A stretch of DNA of 32,853 nucleotides from Muribaculaceae bacterium (GTDB lineage: Bacteria; Bacteroidota; Bacteroidia; Bacteroidales; Muribaculaceae). Location of the stretch: assembly GCA_029061925.1 (NCBI GenBank), contig JAIDRE010000036.1, forward strand, positions 1 through 32,853, read 5' to 3'. The translations under genes and the position numbers were made by a program. Position 1 is the first letter of the stretch; every line of letters begins with the position of its first letter. The notes beneath the pieces are model-generated. The model was not told the DNA's origin, did not search any database, and worked only from the letters and a program-made list of their open reading frames with translations. Of the stretch, positions 1 to 7,146 are shown piece after piece.

Positions 1-69
1 GTGAATATCTCTTACTAAGAGAGACATTATCTATAAGCTATTTCGATTAATAAAATAAAAATTTTGAGG

Positions 70-77
70 CAAAATTA
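70..77 (-). promoter_or_regulatory. possible outward-facing promoter -7 element
   Basis: Read on the minus strand this is TAATTTTG, which fits the Bacteroidota -7 consensus TAnnTTTG. An ATTG (plus-strand CAAT at 99-102) lies 21 bases upstream as a weak -33 match. It would drive a gene to the left of the window, divergent from the regulator at 251. The target cannot be seen. Confidence 0.3.
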
Positions 78-176
78 GTGTATTTAGGGGTTGGTTGTCA
101 ATACTCAATATTTGTACAATTTTTTCATAAAAAGTAATATTTTAGGTTTTCCTTTTGAAAAACACTTATTTTAGGT

Positions 177-208
177 ATTGTGTATTTTGTAATTCGGCAG
201 TATCTTTG
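177..208 (+). promoter_or_regulatory. promoter of the hemerythrin-LuxR regulator gene
   Basis: ATTG at 177-180, 20 bases, then TATCTTTG at 201-208 followed by CAGCG. This fits the Bacteroidota -33/-7 pattern well. Transcription should start near 213-216, so the ATG at 155 would not be on the transcript and the ATG at 251 is the likely start. Confidence 0.7.
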
Positions 209-250
209 CAGCGATTTAAAATCGAAAATCACTTGATTATCATCACATAT

Positions 251-1210
251 ATGTCAAGAAATAAAAATATATTTACACCCGACGATCAACTTCGTGAATT
301 GATAGAAGACAATCCTAATTTATTAGGTGTTCTAAGTCGATTCGGATTGTCGTTTGGTTTCGGAGATAAGACAGTAAAAGAGGTCTGCGAGGAAGATGGT
401 GTTGATCTGAATTCATTCTTAGCAGTTTGTAACTTCTTGTGTGGCAGAAGTTATGCCGGATATCCCATTTCACTGCCGTCACTGATGTCATATCTCAGAA
501 AAGCACATACCCATTTTCTTGACTATCTGTTACCGTCGATACGCCGAAAGTTGATTGAGGCTATCAATCAATCAGATGTTAACGATGTTTCGTTTCTGCT
601 CTTGAAATTCTATGATGATTATGTAAAAGAAGTGCATAATCACATGCAGCATGAAAACGATGATGTATTTAACTATGTTTCTCGTTTGCTGGCGGGTGAG
701 GTCAGTGAGAAGTTCAGAATCAGGGACTACTCGCTTAACCATGTCAGTATGACAAAGCGACTCAGCGAGTTAAAGGATATATTCATTCGCCATTACCACG
801 TCAAGGACAATGAGATTTTGACCTCGGCTCTGTTTGACATCATAGATTGTGGCAATGAGCTGAACAATCATTGTGACATTGAAAACAAGCTTTTTATTCC
901 GGAAGTTGAAAGGTTGGAAAAATCGTTAAAGCTCCTTGCTTTAGAGAACGATGTGATAGAAGAAAGCGATTCTAAGGATAAAGAGCTTGTCGAAGTGATA
1001 ACCGACCGCGAGAAAGAGATTATCTGTTGCGTTGCTAAGGGGATGATGAACAAGGAGATAGCCGACAAGCTTTGTTTGTCAATCCACACGGTAACAACCT
1101 ATCGGCGCAACATCTCTTCAAAACTCCATATCCATTCTGCCGCCGGTTTGACCGTATTTGCAATCCTCCATAGTTTAATTGATATTAATGACGTGAATCT
1201 TCACTTATAA
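251..1210 (+). CDS. hemerythrin-like/LuxR-type transcriptional regulator
   Basis: A 319-residue protein with three parts. Residues 1-65 resemble the short N-terminal domain of ScdA/RIC iron-centre repair proteins (cysteines at 46, 60 and 64). Residues 80-225 are helical and carry hemerythrin-type ligands: H88, H131 with E135 (HxxxE), H164, and H207 with E211. Residues 245-310 form a LuxR/GerE helix-turn-helix (TDREKEIICCVAKGMMNKEI, then SIHTVTTYRRNISSKL). The likely role is a cytoplasmic transcription factor whose sensor part binds a non-haem di-iron centre and responds to oxygen, NO or redox state; the DNA-binding call is firm, the signal is inference. An upstream in-frame ATG at 155 is rejected because it precedes the promoter at 177-208. 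It stands alone and converges on the glycogen operon. Base use is more AT-rich than in the housekeeping genes. Confidence 0.8.
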   Translation: MSRNKNIFTPDDQLRELIEDNPNLLGVLSRFGLSFGFGDKTVKEVCEEDGVDLNSFLAVCNFLCGRSYAGYPISLPSLMSYLRKAHTHFLDYLLPSIRRKLIEAINQSDVNDVSFLLLKFYDDYVKEVHNHMQHENDDVFNYVSRLLAGEVSEKFRIRDYSLNHVSMTKRLSELKDIFIRHYHVKDNEILTSALFDIIDCGNELNNHCDIENKLFIPEVERLEKSLKLLALENDVIEESDSKDKELVEVITDREKEIICCVAKGMMNKEIADKLCLSIHTVTTYRRNISSKLHIHSAAGLTVFAILHSLIDINDVNLHL

Positions 1211-1244
1211 GTGAAAACCACAAGAATTGTTTTTAGGTAAACAA

Positions 1245-1274
1245 CCCCCAAAAGTTAGACAAAACTTTTGGGGG
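1245..1274 (+). terminator. hairpin A, likely terminator of the regulator gene
   Basis: A perfect 12-bp stem, CCCCCAAAAGTT (1245-1256) with AACTTTTGGGGG (1263-1274), and a 6-base loop. It is followed by CTGTTTGATT, a poor T-tract. It lies 34 bases after the regulator stop. A near-copy lies at 1425-1457. Confidence 0.65.
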
Positions 1275-1286
1275 CTGTTTGATTGT

Positions 1287-1358
1287 GACTTATTCCACAT
1301 GAATTTTATCGACTTATTTCCATAAGTAGGTAAAATTCTCCACTTGTGGAAAAAAGTC
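1287..1358. repeat. imperfect inverted repeat between two hairpins
   Basis: Nested arms pair in register: GACT/AGTC (1287-1290, 1355-1358), TTCCACA/TGTGGAA (1293-1299, 1345-1351), GAATTTTA/TAAAATTC (1301-1308, 1331-1338) and ACTTAT/ATAAGT (1312-1317, 1322-1327). A 5-base bulge breaks the right side. It lies between convergent genes and matches no feature I recognise. Confidence 0.6.
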
Positions 1359-1424
1359 GATAGATTAGAGCGGGTCTAAAGTTTGGCTTTTATGAGGTTA
1401 ATAGGTTGATATACAGAAGTAATT

Positions 1425-1457
1425 AGCCCCCAAAAGTTTGTCTTGCTTTTGGGGGCT
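1425..1457 (-). terminator. hairpin B, likely terminator of the glycogen operon
   Basis: A perfect 12-bp stem, AGCCCCCAAAAG (1425-1436) with CTTTTGGGGGCT (1446-1457), and a 9-base loop. It lies 26 bases past the stop of the GH57 gene read on the minus strand. It shares stem, minus-strand loop core (AGACAAA) and plus-strand right flank (CTGTTTGATT) with hairpin A at 1245. Confidence 0.6.
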
Positions 1458-1483
1458 GTTTGATTAATCAACTTTATTCACTA

Positions 1484-2914
1484 CTATTTTTTCTCGGTCT
1501 GTTTTGCCGGTTTCTTGGCTTTGGGTTTTGCTGCTTTTGCCGGTTTAGCTTTTGTCGGTTTGACCGCTTTGGGTTTTGGTGCTTTGGGCGTTTCGGCTTG
1601 AGCGGTGTCTTCAACTTTTTCGAGATTGAGACGCATTGACGAAATCTCTTTATTGAGTGTCTCAATTTCGCGTGCCTGATTACGAATGGTTGTCAAAAGT
1701 GAGTTAAGTTCTTCGTTCTCAATTGATAACGGATATTGCTCCTCAACTCTTACGATGAAGTCAGACAACACGTTCATATAGTTTGTAAACGCCTGATAGG
1801 GAGTCTCGTATGGGCTGAAATGGCTGTGAATTTCTCCATCAGCCATGTGTTTGGTTGACATGTAGAAGAAGTGATCTGAAGCTTGGAGGTAGTTCCAGTC
1901 TTGTTTTAAGCGGCGGTCGTCACAAAGGCGAACACGTTCGGCAACTGAATACAGTTTGTTAAATGCTTCATTCTGCAACTGGTTACCGAGCCAAGCTGAT
2001 GTGTCGCGGGCTTCGTCAGCCCAAGAAATCGGGTGAATAATTGAAAGCTCCCCTGCCGGTTTGAGTTTTGAGATAGCGTGCGAGGGTGTGATAAACTCAA
2101 TACCTCGGTCGGCTGCAAATCGCGGAAGTGCTTCAAGGAACTGGAAGATACCCGATTCGGCAGGCTGAAGCTGTCCAAATGTTTCAAGGTTCATAAATAA
2201 ATTGACAATCTGCTCTTCAGACGGAGTCGATGCAATCCAATCGATATATTTGTCGGCAGTGAGGGGATATTCGCTCCATTCGGTGTTAGAGAAACGGAAT
2301 GAGATATCATCGCTGAGCTTGTCGTTCTTGAGCAAAATCTTGAGTTTGGGAGCTGAGGCAGCTGTATATATATAATTCGGTGATTTCCATCCAAGAATAT
2401 GTTTTGCACCTTCGGTGATTACTCCTTTGTAGCCCATTGCAAGAATCTGGGGAGCCAATTCGTCGCAGTAAATCAACTCGGTGTTACGCAATACTTTGGG
2501 TTTGACTCCAAGTTGTTGTTCAATCAATGAGTCGTGAGCTTTGACCTGTTCGTTAAATTCGACGGGGTCGGTTAGCGATGCAAGTGAATGTGCGTAGGTC
2601 TCGGCAAGGAATTCGACCTTGCCGGTTGCAGCGAGTTTCTTGAGTATGTCGATAAACTCGGGAACATAGGTCTGGAACTGCTCAAAGGCTATACCTGAGA
2701 TTGAGATTGCGCACTGGAATTTACCTTTTGAGCTCTCAATCATGCGCAACAGGGTTTCGGCTGCGGGGATATAACTGCGGTGAGCGATTGAGGTGATTAT
2801 ATCGTCATTGGCAAAGTCATCATAATAGTAGTGATCGTTACCAATATCAAAGAAGCGGTATCTTTTAAGACGGAACGGCTGATGTATTTGGAAGTAGAAA
2901 CAGATAGCTTTCAT
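1484..2914 (-). CDS. GH57 alpha-amylase-like protein with basic tail
   Basis: A 476-residue cytoplasmic protein (no signal peptide) of glycoside hydrolase family 57. Visible family motifs are HQP at 11-13, EFLAETYAHS at 101-110, and RNTELIY at 143-149 with candidate nucleophile E146. The fourth region reads LFMNLETFG (239-247), where GH57 amylases usually read MDYETFG; the general acid/base Asp is Asn242 here. Residues 395-435 look like a coiled coil, and 440-476 are a Lys/Ala/Pro-rich tail like histone H1. It is the last gene of an operon with a GT4/GT5-like glycosyltransferase and a debranching enzyme, 28 bases after the former. That context, known from Bacteroides, points to glycogen turnover. 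It may be an amylase, or a non-catalytic glycan-binding homologue. Family is sure; activity is open. Confidence 0.88.
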   Translation of the reverse strand: MKAICFYFQIHQPFRLKRYRFFDIGNDHYYYDDFANDDIITSIAHRSYIPAAETLLRMIESSKGKFQCAISISGIAFEQFQTYVPEFIDILKKLAATGKVEFLAETYAHSLASLTDPVEFNEQVKAHDSLIEQQLGVKPKVLRNTELIYCDELAPQILAMGYKGVITEGAKHILGWKSPNYIYTAASAPKLKILLKNDKLSDDISFRFSNTEWSEYPLTADKYIDWIASTPSEEQIVNLFMNLETFGQLQPAESGIFQFLEALPRFAADRGIEFITPSHAISKLKPAGELSIIHPISWADEARDTSAWLGNQLQNEAFNKLYSVAERVRLCDDRRLKQDWNYLQASDHFFYMSTKHMADGEIHSHFSPYETPYQAFTNYMNVLSDFIVRVEEQYPLSIENEELNSLLTTIRNQAREIETLNKEISSMRLNLEKVEDTAQAETPKAPKPKAVKPTKAKPAKAAKPKAKKPAKQTEKK

Positions 2915-2942
2915 AGTGTTTCTTATTTAAGTGTTTTTAAAT

Positions 2943-4211
2943 TCAGTTGTTATAGTTGGCGAGTACGCGATGATAGATGTCGATTACCTTTTTGCCGGCT
3001 TTATCCCATGTTATTTGAGCGACTTCGGCAAGACCGTCTTCGCGCAACTGATTGTACATGGCGGAATAGGTGATGATTGAGTAGATGGCATCAGCCATGG
3101 CGTCAATATCCCAGTAGTCGGTTTTGATAACATTGGTGAGGATCTCGGCACAACCGCTCTGTTTAGAGATAATTGACGGCACTCCCATCTGCATTGCTTC
3201 AAGGGGTGAGATACCGAATGGCTCTGAAACCGATGGCATTACATAAACATCGCTTGCCTTGAGCATTTCATAAACCTGTTTCCCTTTCTGGAAGCCGGGG
3301 AAGTGGAATCGGTCGGCGATGCCTCGCTCGGCGGCAAGACGGATCATCTTGTCCATCATGTCGCCCGAACCTGCCATTACAAACCTGACATTGTGGTCGA
3401 GCTTGAGCACTTTGGCGGCAGCTTCAACAAAATATTCAGGTCCTTTTTGCATGGTGATTCGTCCCAAGAAGGTGACTATTTTTTCTTTAGGTTTGGTAAC
3501 CTCAACATTCAATAGTTCAGGACTCAAAGGTACTACCGCATTATGGACAGTCGTCACTTTAGCCGGGTCGATGCCATATTTCTCGATAACGGTCTGACGG
3601 GTAAGATTTGACACCGTGATGATATGGTCGGCATGAATCATTCCGTCACGTTCGATATTGAAGACAATCGGATTGACGTTACCTCTCGAACGGTCGTAAT
3701 CGGTTGCGTGAACGTGTATTACGAGTGGTTTGCCAGTCACTTGCTTGGCATGGATGCCGGCAGGATAGGTCAGCCAGTCGTGAGAATGGATGATGTCAAA
3801 CTGCTCGGTGCGAGCAACCACACCTGCCATTATTGAATAGTTGTTTATTTCTTCAAGAAGGTTATCGGGGTAGCGTCCCGAAAACTCTATACAGCCGAGG
3901 TCGTTGGTGTGTATATAGTTGAAATCAGCATAGATATGGTCGCGCAGACGGAAGTATTCATCGGGGTTCATCACGTTTCCGATGCGACTGTTGACATAGT
4001 CCCATGTTACATCGCGCCAAACAACCGGCACCTGTGATGCACCTATGATTTTGGCAAAACTCTTGTCTTCATCGCCGTATGGCTTGGGTATGACAAAAGT
4101 TATTTCCATATCGCCGTTTTCCCACATTCCGCGGGTCAAACCATAGCTGGCAGTTCCTAAACCGCCGAGGATATGAGGTGGAAACTCCCACCCAAACATT
4201 AATGCTTTCAT
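2943..4211 (-). CDS. glycosyltransferase of glycogen operon (GT-B fold)
   Basis: A 422-residue GT-B enzyme. The N-terminal half has the glycogen-synthase-like loop PPHILGGLGTAS (11-22) and IHSHDW at 141-146. The C-terminal half has FLGRITMQKGPEY (248-260; R251 and K256 expected at the donor phosphates) and the E-x7-E motif in EPFGISPLEA, with E330 and E338. It most likely extends alpha-glucan chains from a nucleotide-glucose donor, as proposed for the same gene in Bacteroides glycogen operons, though the donor (ADP- or UDP-glucose) cannot be read from sequence. It sits between the debranching enzyme (28 bases upstream) and the GH57 gene (28 bases downstream), so the three are surely co-transcribed. 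The start MKALMFGWEFPP is the usual N-terminus for this family. Confidence 0.88.
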   Translation of the reverse strand: MKALMFGWEFPPHILGGLGTASYGLTRGMWENGDMEITFVIPKPYGDEDKSFAKIIGASQVPVVWRDVTWDYVNSRIGNVMNPDEYFRLRDHIYADFNYIHTNDLGCIEFSGRYPDNLLEEINNYSIMAGVVARTEQFDIIHSHDWLTYPAGIHAKQVTGKPLVIHVHATDYDRSRGNVNPIVFNIERDGMIHADHIITVSNLTRQTVIEKYGIDPAKVTTVHNAVVPLSPELLNVEVTKPKEKIVTFLGRITMQKGPEYFVEAAAKVLKLDHNVRFVMAGSGDMMDKMIRLAAERGIADRFHFPGFQKGKQVYEMLKASDVYVMPSVSEPFGISPLEAMQMGVPSIISKQSGCAEILTNVIKTDYWDIDAMADAIYSIITYSAMYNQLREDGLAEVAQITWDKAGKKVIDIYHRVLANYNN

Positions 4212-4239
4212 TGTTCTTTTCTATTTAGAATGGGAGGGT

Positions 4240-6186
4240 TTATAAATCAAATTTTTTGAGGTTGCGGTTGGTGCGGAGAACTTCGGCAACGTTGGTTGCG
4301 TGGCTGATTGCACCGCGTCCCATAAATGGCGGGTTGGCATCGTAGAGCTGCGATAGCGAACCAATGCACCCTTGCGACATTTCATCTTCAAAGCCAATCA
4401 TCATGCGGTCGATATATCCGACTCCGCTAAAGCCAAAGACCTTGAGATAGGCGTCGGCATAAAATCCCATCAGCCAGGGGCGAGCCGGACCTTGATGCAG
4501 CGCGAGTTCGCGGTCGGTCGGTGACCCAAGATAGAACGGACGGTAACCGTAGCTCTTTGGCGATAGTGTACGAAGTCCTTTCGGGGTCAGCAACTCGCGG
4601 GTTGCAACATCAAGCACACCTTTTCGTTGACGGCGGTCGAGCGGCGAATGGTCGAGACCGATAGCAATTACCATATTCGGGCGCACTTCGGGCGATGCAA
4701 AGTTGTTATCGACATAGTCATACAGATAGCCGTAATCGTTGAGGAATGTGTCGATAAACGGCTGTTTCATCTTGTCGGCAAGCGATTGCCAGCGAGCCAC
4801 CATCTTTTTATATTTGGCAGTTTCGCCGAGGAGTTCGACTCCAAACATCAGGGCATTGTAGTAAAGCCCGTTGAACTCAACAAGATAGCCCGAACGCGGG
4901 ATTACGGGATGACCGTCGATCGTAGAGTTCATCCACGACACCGGATATGATGTACCGGTGGTTGAGAGCAGCCCGGTTTCCGGGTCAACCGACAAGTTGG
5001 GGTGACCGTTGTCGATGATATAGTTAATGATTTCAGCAACATCGGCGCCATATCGTTTAACGGTTTCTTCCTTGCCAAAGCTCTTGCAGTATTGCTGGAT
5101 TGCCCAGATTGCCCAGAGGGGAATGTCGGGTAGGTCGATTCCATCAATTTTGTCAGACTTCTCACCGTTCTCAATAAAATTTTTGAGAGCCTTGAGGGCA
5201 GTGCCCATAATCTTTTCAAAGTCATTACGATGGTTAATTGCCAGAGTGTTACCCGGCAGCGACATGAATGTATTTCGTGCAAGAATCTTTCCCCACGGAT
5301 AGCCCGACAGCATATATTGGTCAGATCCGTCAGAGAGGTAGAACTGTTTAGCCGAATTTTTAAGGCAGTTGAAGAAACTTGAGCGTGGAGTACGCGATTC
5401 GAGTTCAGCTTCATACATTTTGTTGAGCGAACGTGGCGAAACCTCGCTGATACCTGCCGAGAATATGATTGACTCTCCCTTTTTGATTGAGATTTGGAAG
5501 TAGCCGGGAACCCAAAGGTCTTCGCTGTAAGGCACCCCTCTCTCAAGGTCTTTTACATATTCTATACCATTATACCAGTTCGGGTCATTAACCCATTCGG
5601 GCTTGCGGTTAAACTGCATGTAAAGCGTTGGTTGTCCCTGATAGAGACAAGCCGACACACCGTTGTTGACCTCTGTGATGTCCTTGTTAAGATTGTCGTT
5701 GGCAACGCACAGTTCGTTGACATCTCGGAACGCGAGGAACGGACGGAATTGCAGAATTGTCGGCGAATGTGCTTCGACGAGTGTGTAACGGATTAGGATT
5801 CGATTTTCCTTTGAGATGAAAACTTTCTCCTTGGTGAGAATCACACCGCCAACGCGATAGGTCATGCGGGGAACGTTTTCACAATCAAACTCTCTGATGT
5901 ATTTATGTCCGTTCGGACTATAAACACCTCCGCGATAACGGTGGATGCCGAGATTAAACGGTGCACCGTGCTGAATGACAGTCTCGTCGAGCGACGACAG
6001 CAACACATGAGGGCGATAACCTTTGCCTTCGATTGGGATGACAAGGAGTCCATGTTGTTTTCGGGTATTGCAACCAACAATCGATGTGCAGTGGTAGGCA
6101 CCTGCCTGGTTTGTTCGCAGCATCTCTTTTGGAAGCGATTGCTCGAGGTTGATCATCAAGTTTTTGTCAAACTTCAGATAACTCAT
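4240..6186 (-). CDS. glycogen debranching enzyme (amylo-1,6-glucosidase type)
   Basis: A 648-residue protein with an N-terminal beta-rich GDE domain (about 15-250) and a C-terminal (alpha/alpha)6 GDE domain (about 290-645). Recognisable C-domain blocks are DIPLWAIWAIQQY (354-366), SYPVSWMNS (413-421) followed by PRSGYLVEFNGLYYNAL (430-446), and HQGPARPWLMG (564-574). The enzyme removes alpha-1,6 branches from glycogen in the cytoplasm. Two positions differ from the block as I remember it: WMN where many homologues have WMD, and HATNVAE near 629 in place of QAWSVAE. Both need an alignment. It is the first gene of the operon, preceded by a -7 element at 6264-6271 and a palindrome at 6342-6361. 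Confidence 0.9.
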   Translation of the reverse strand: MSYLKFDKNLMINLEQSLPKEMLRTNQAGAYHCTSIVGCNTRKQHGLLVIPIEGKGYRPHVLLSSLDETVIQHGAPFNLGIHRYRGGVYSPNGHKYIREFDCENVPRMTYRVGGVILTKEKVFISKENRILIRYTLVEAHSPTILQFRPFLAFRDVNELCVANDNLNKDITEVNNGVSACLYQGQPTLYMQFNRKPEWVNDPNWYNGIEYVKDLERGVPYSEDLWVPGYFQISIKKGESIIFSAGISEVSPRSLNKMYEAELESRTPRSSFFNCLKNSAKQFYLSDGSDQYMLSGYPWGKILARNTFMSLPGNTLAINHRNDFEKIMGTALKALKNFIENGEKSDKIDGIDLPDIPLWAIWAIQQYCKSFGKEETVKRYGADVAEIINYIIDNGHPNLSVDPETGLLSTTGTSYPVSWMNSTIDGHPVIPRSGYLVEFNGLYYNALMFGVELLGETAKYKKMVARWQSLADKMKQPFIDTFLNDYGYLYDYVDNNFASPEVRPNMVIAIGLDHSPLDRRQRKGVLDVATRELLTPKGLRTLSPKSYGYRPFYLGSPTDRELALHQGPARPWLMGFYADAYLKVFGFSGVGYIDRMMIGFEDEMSQGCIGSLSQLYDANPPFMGRGAISHATNVAEVLRTNRNLKKFDL

Positions 6187-6263
6187 GTTAGACTTGTTTA
6201 TGGTATTAATGGTATAAAGAAATTTGCCACTAATTTAGTCATTATATTTGATTATGCGTCAAA

Positions 6264-6271
6264 CAAAAGTA
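6264..6271 (-). promoter_or_regulatory. -7 element of the glycogen operon promoter
   Basis: On the minus strand this is TACTTTTG, a full match to TAnnTTTG, 78 bases upstream of the debranching-enzyme ATG. No clear TTTG lies 19-21 bases further up; the best is GTTTAA near 6289-6294. The 319-base gene-free stretch 6187-6505 holds this, the 6342 palindrome and the 6454 element, and otherwise only AT-rich DNA. Confidence 0.5.
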
Positions 6272-6341
6272 AATTTGTTAGAAAACTGTTAAACTTTTAA
6301 CATTTATTTACAGAAATCAAACAAATGTCGTTGATAAGTAG

Positions 6342-6361
6342 GGTTGCACCCCGGTGCAACC
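6342..6361. repeat. perfect 9-bp palindrome between divergent promoters
   Basis: GGTTGCACC (6342-6350), CC, GGTGCAACC (6353-6361). It is a GC-rich island in AT-rich DNA. No T-tract follows on either strand, so an operator or a leader hairpin is more likely than a terminator. It lies about 70 bases upstream of the -7 element at 6264-6271 and 92 bases upstream of the -7 element at 6454-6461. Confidence 0.55.
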
Positions 6362-6453
6362 GAGATGGTCACAAGTACGAAAAATGTAGAAAAAATATGC
6401 AATACAAAGAAAACTGCTGTTACCTCAAAATGAATTTTTCAAAAAGAATTTTA

Positions 6454-6461
6454 TAATTTTG
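6454..6461 (+). promoter_or_regulatory. -7 element upstream of the orphan gene at 6506
   Basis: TAATTTTG followed by C matches the Bacteroidota -7 consensus and lies 44 bases before the ATG at 6506. No good -33 element was seen. Confidence 0.5.
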
Positions 6462-6505
6462 CATTTTTCAAGTGTTATATATAATAAAACAAATCTTAGG
6501 ATAAT

Positions 6506-6913
6506 ATGACTGAAAGAATGAATAAAGAAAACCCTGATATTATATGGGATTTATATATTGCAGATGACAATGATATTGAAATTCCGTCGACTAAATCTAT
6601 CTCAAGAACGAAATTGATCGAACATATAGAAAATTCAATATCTTGGTTTCGTGATGATAGTATATATTTTGAGGATGATGAAAACTTATATTTTTACTTG
6701 GACCTAACGAACTTGAATTGTACTTATATCGGATATGAAGAAGCTGCAAAATTACTACCAAAGCATTGTAGAATCCCACTGAAAGAATTATTAAGCGAAA
6801 AATTTTTTAACTCGTTTGGGGAAGCGTATGCAGATATGAAAAAAATTAAGAAATTCATTAGAGAAAATGTACCATCGGAACTGTTTAAAAAGAAAGCCAA
6901 TGAAACTCAATAA
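6506..6913 (+). CDS. hypothetical acidic protein, unrecognised
   Basis: A 135-residue soluble protein that I do not recognise. No signal peptide or membrane segment is visible. The first two thirds are acidic and rich in aromatic residues (for example SWFRDDSIYFEDDENLYFYL at 46-65); the last third is amphipathic and basic (KKIKKFIRENVPSELFKKK). The coding sequence is much richer in A and T than the neighbouring glycogen and phosphatase genes, with A/T-ending codons, which suggests recent acquisition or low expression. A second ATG five codons in (6518) could also be the start. It is a single gene with its own -7 element, between a divergent operon and a convergent tRNA. The AT-rich make-up and position next to a tRNA fit a small accessory gene, but no function can be assigned. 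Confidence 0.65.
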   Translation: MTERMNKENPDIIWDLYIADDNDIEIPSTKSISRTKLIEHIENSISWFRDDSIYFEDDENLYFYLDLTNLNCTYIGYEEAAKLLPKHCRIPLKELLSEKFFNSFGEAYADMKKIKKFIRENVPSELFKKKANETQ

Positions 6914-6944
6914 TTTTCATGATTTTTGCATAACATGTAAAAAT

Positions 6945-6991
6945 AAAATCAACGAGTCAATTAGATTTAGCCAACTTGACTCGCTGATTTT
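6945..6991 (-). terminator. terminator of tRNA-Leu
   Basis: Arms of 16 bases, 6945-6960 and 6976-6991, pair with one non-Watson-Crick position. That pair is G-U on the minus strand but A-C on the plus strand, so the hairpin is best formed in minus-strand RNA, where TATTTTTA follows it. It starts 13 bases past the tRNA 3' end. The loop is 15 bases. Confidence 0.65.
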
Positions 6992-7004
6992 GTACTTGTA
7001 ATAG

Positions 7005-7086
7005 TACCCTGAGCCGGGATCGAACCGGCACGGATCGCTCCACTGGTGTTTGAGACCAGCGCGTCTACCAATTCCGCCATCAGGGC
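7005..7086 (-). tRNA. tRNA-Leu(CAA)
   Basis: Read on the minus strand, 82 bases fold as a tRNA: acceptor GCCCTGA/TCAGGGT with discriminator A, D-arm GCGGAATTGGTAGACGC, anticodon stem CTGGT/ACCAG with loop CTCAAAC, a long variable arm with stem GGA/TCC, and T-arm GCCGG-TTCGATC-CCGGC. The anticodon CAA reads UUG (Leu), and the long variable arm is as expected for leucine. The first pair is G-U. CCA is not encoded. Confidence 0.95.
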
Positions 7087-7097
7087 TTTTGTGGGTG

Positions 7098-7105
7098 CAA
7101 AGTTA
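7098..7105 (-). promoter_or_regulatory. -7 element of the tRNA-Leu promoter
   Basis: The minus strand reads TAACTTTG followed by C, a full consensus match, ending 11 bases before the tRNA 5' end. Transcription would start only a few bases before the mature tRNA. No clear -33 was seen. Confidence 0.6.
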
Positions 7106-7146
7106 ATAAATTATTTTGAAAATATTGCTATTAGTTGAAGATATTT

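Noticed and set aside
8..22. Short palindrome TCTCTTA-C-TAAGAGA at the left edge as a terminator
   Set aside because: The 7-bp stem is AT-rich with almost no loop and no T-tract follows, so it cannot be supported from the visible sequence.
155..250. Upstream in-frame start for the hemerythrin-LuxR gene
   Set aside because: A good promoter (177-208) lies inside this extension, and the extra residues look unlike a protein domain.
1287..1358. DnaA-box-like TTCCACA repeats as a replication origin
   Set aside because: The sites carry an extra base compared with TTATCCACA, there is no AT-rich unwinding region with ordered boxes, and no dnaA or dnaN nearby.
5905..6300. Open frame opposite the start of the debranching enzyme
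   Set aside because: It is antisense to a well-defined gene and shows no protein-like pattern; a shadow frame.
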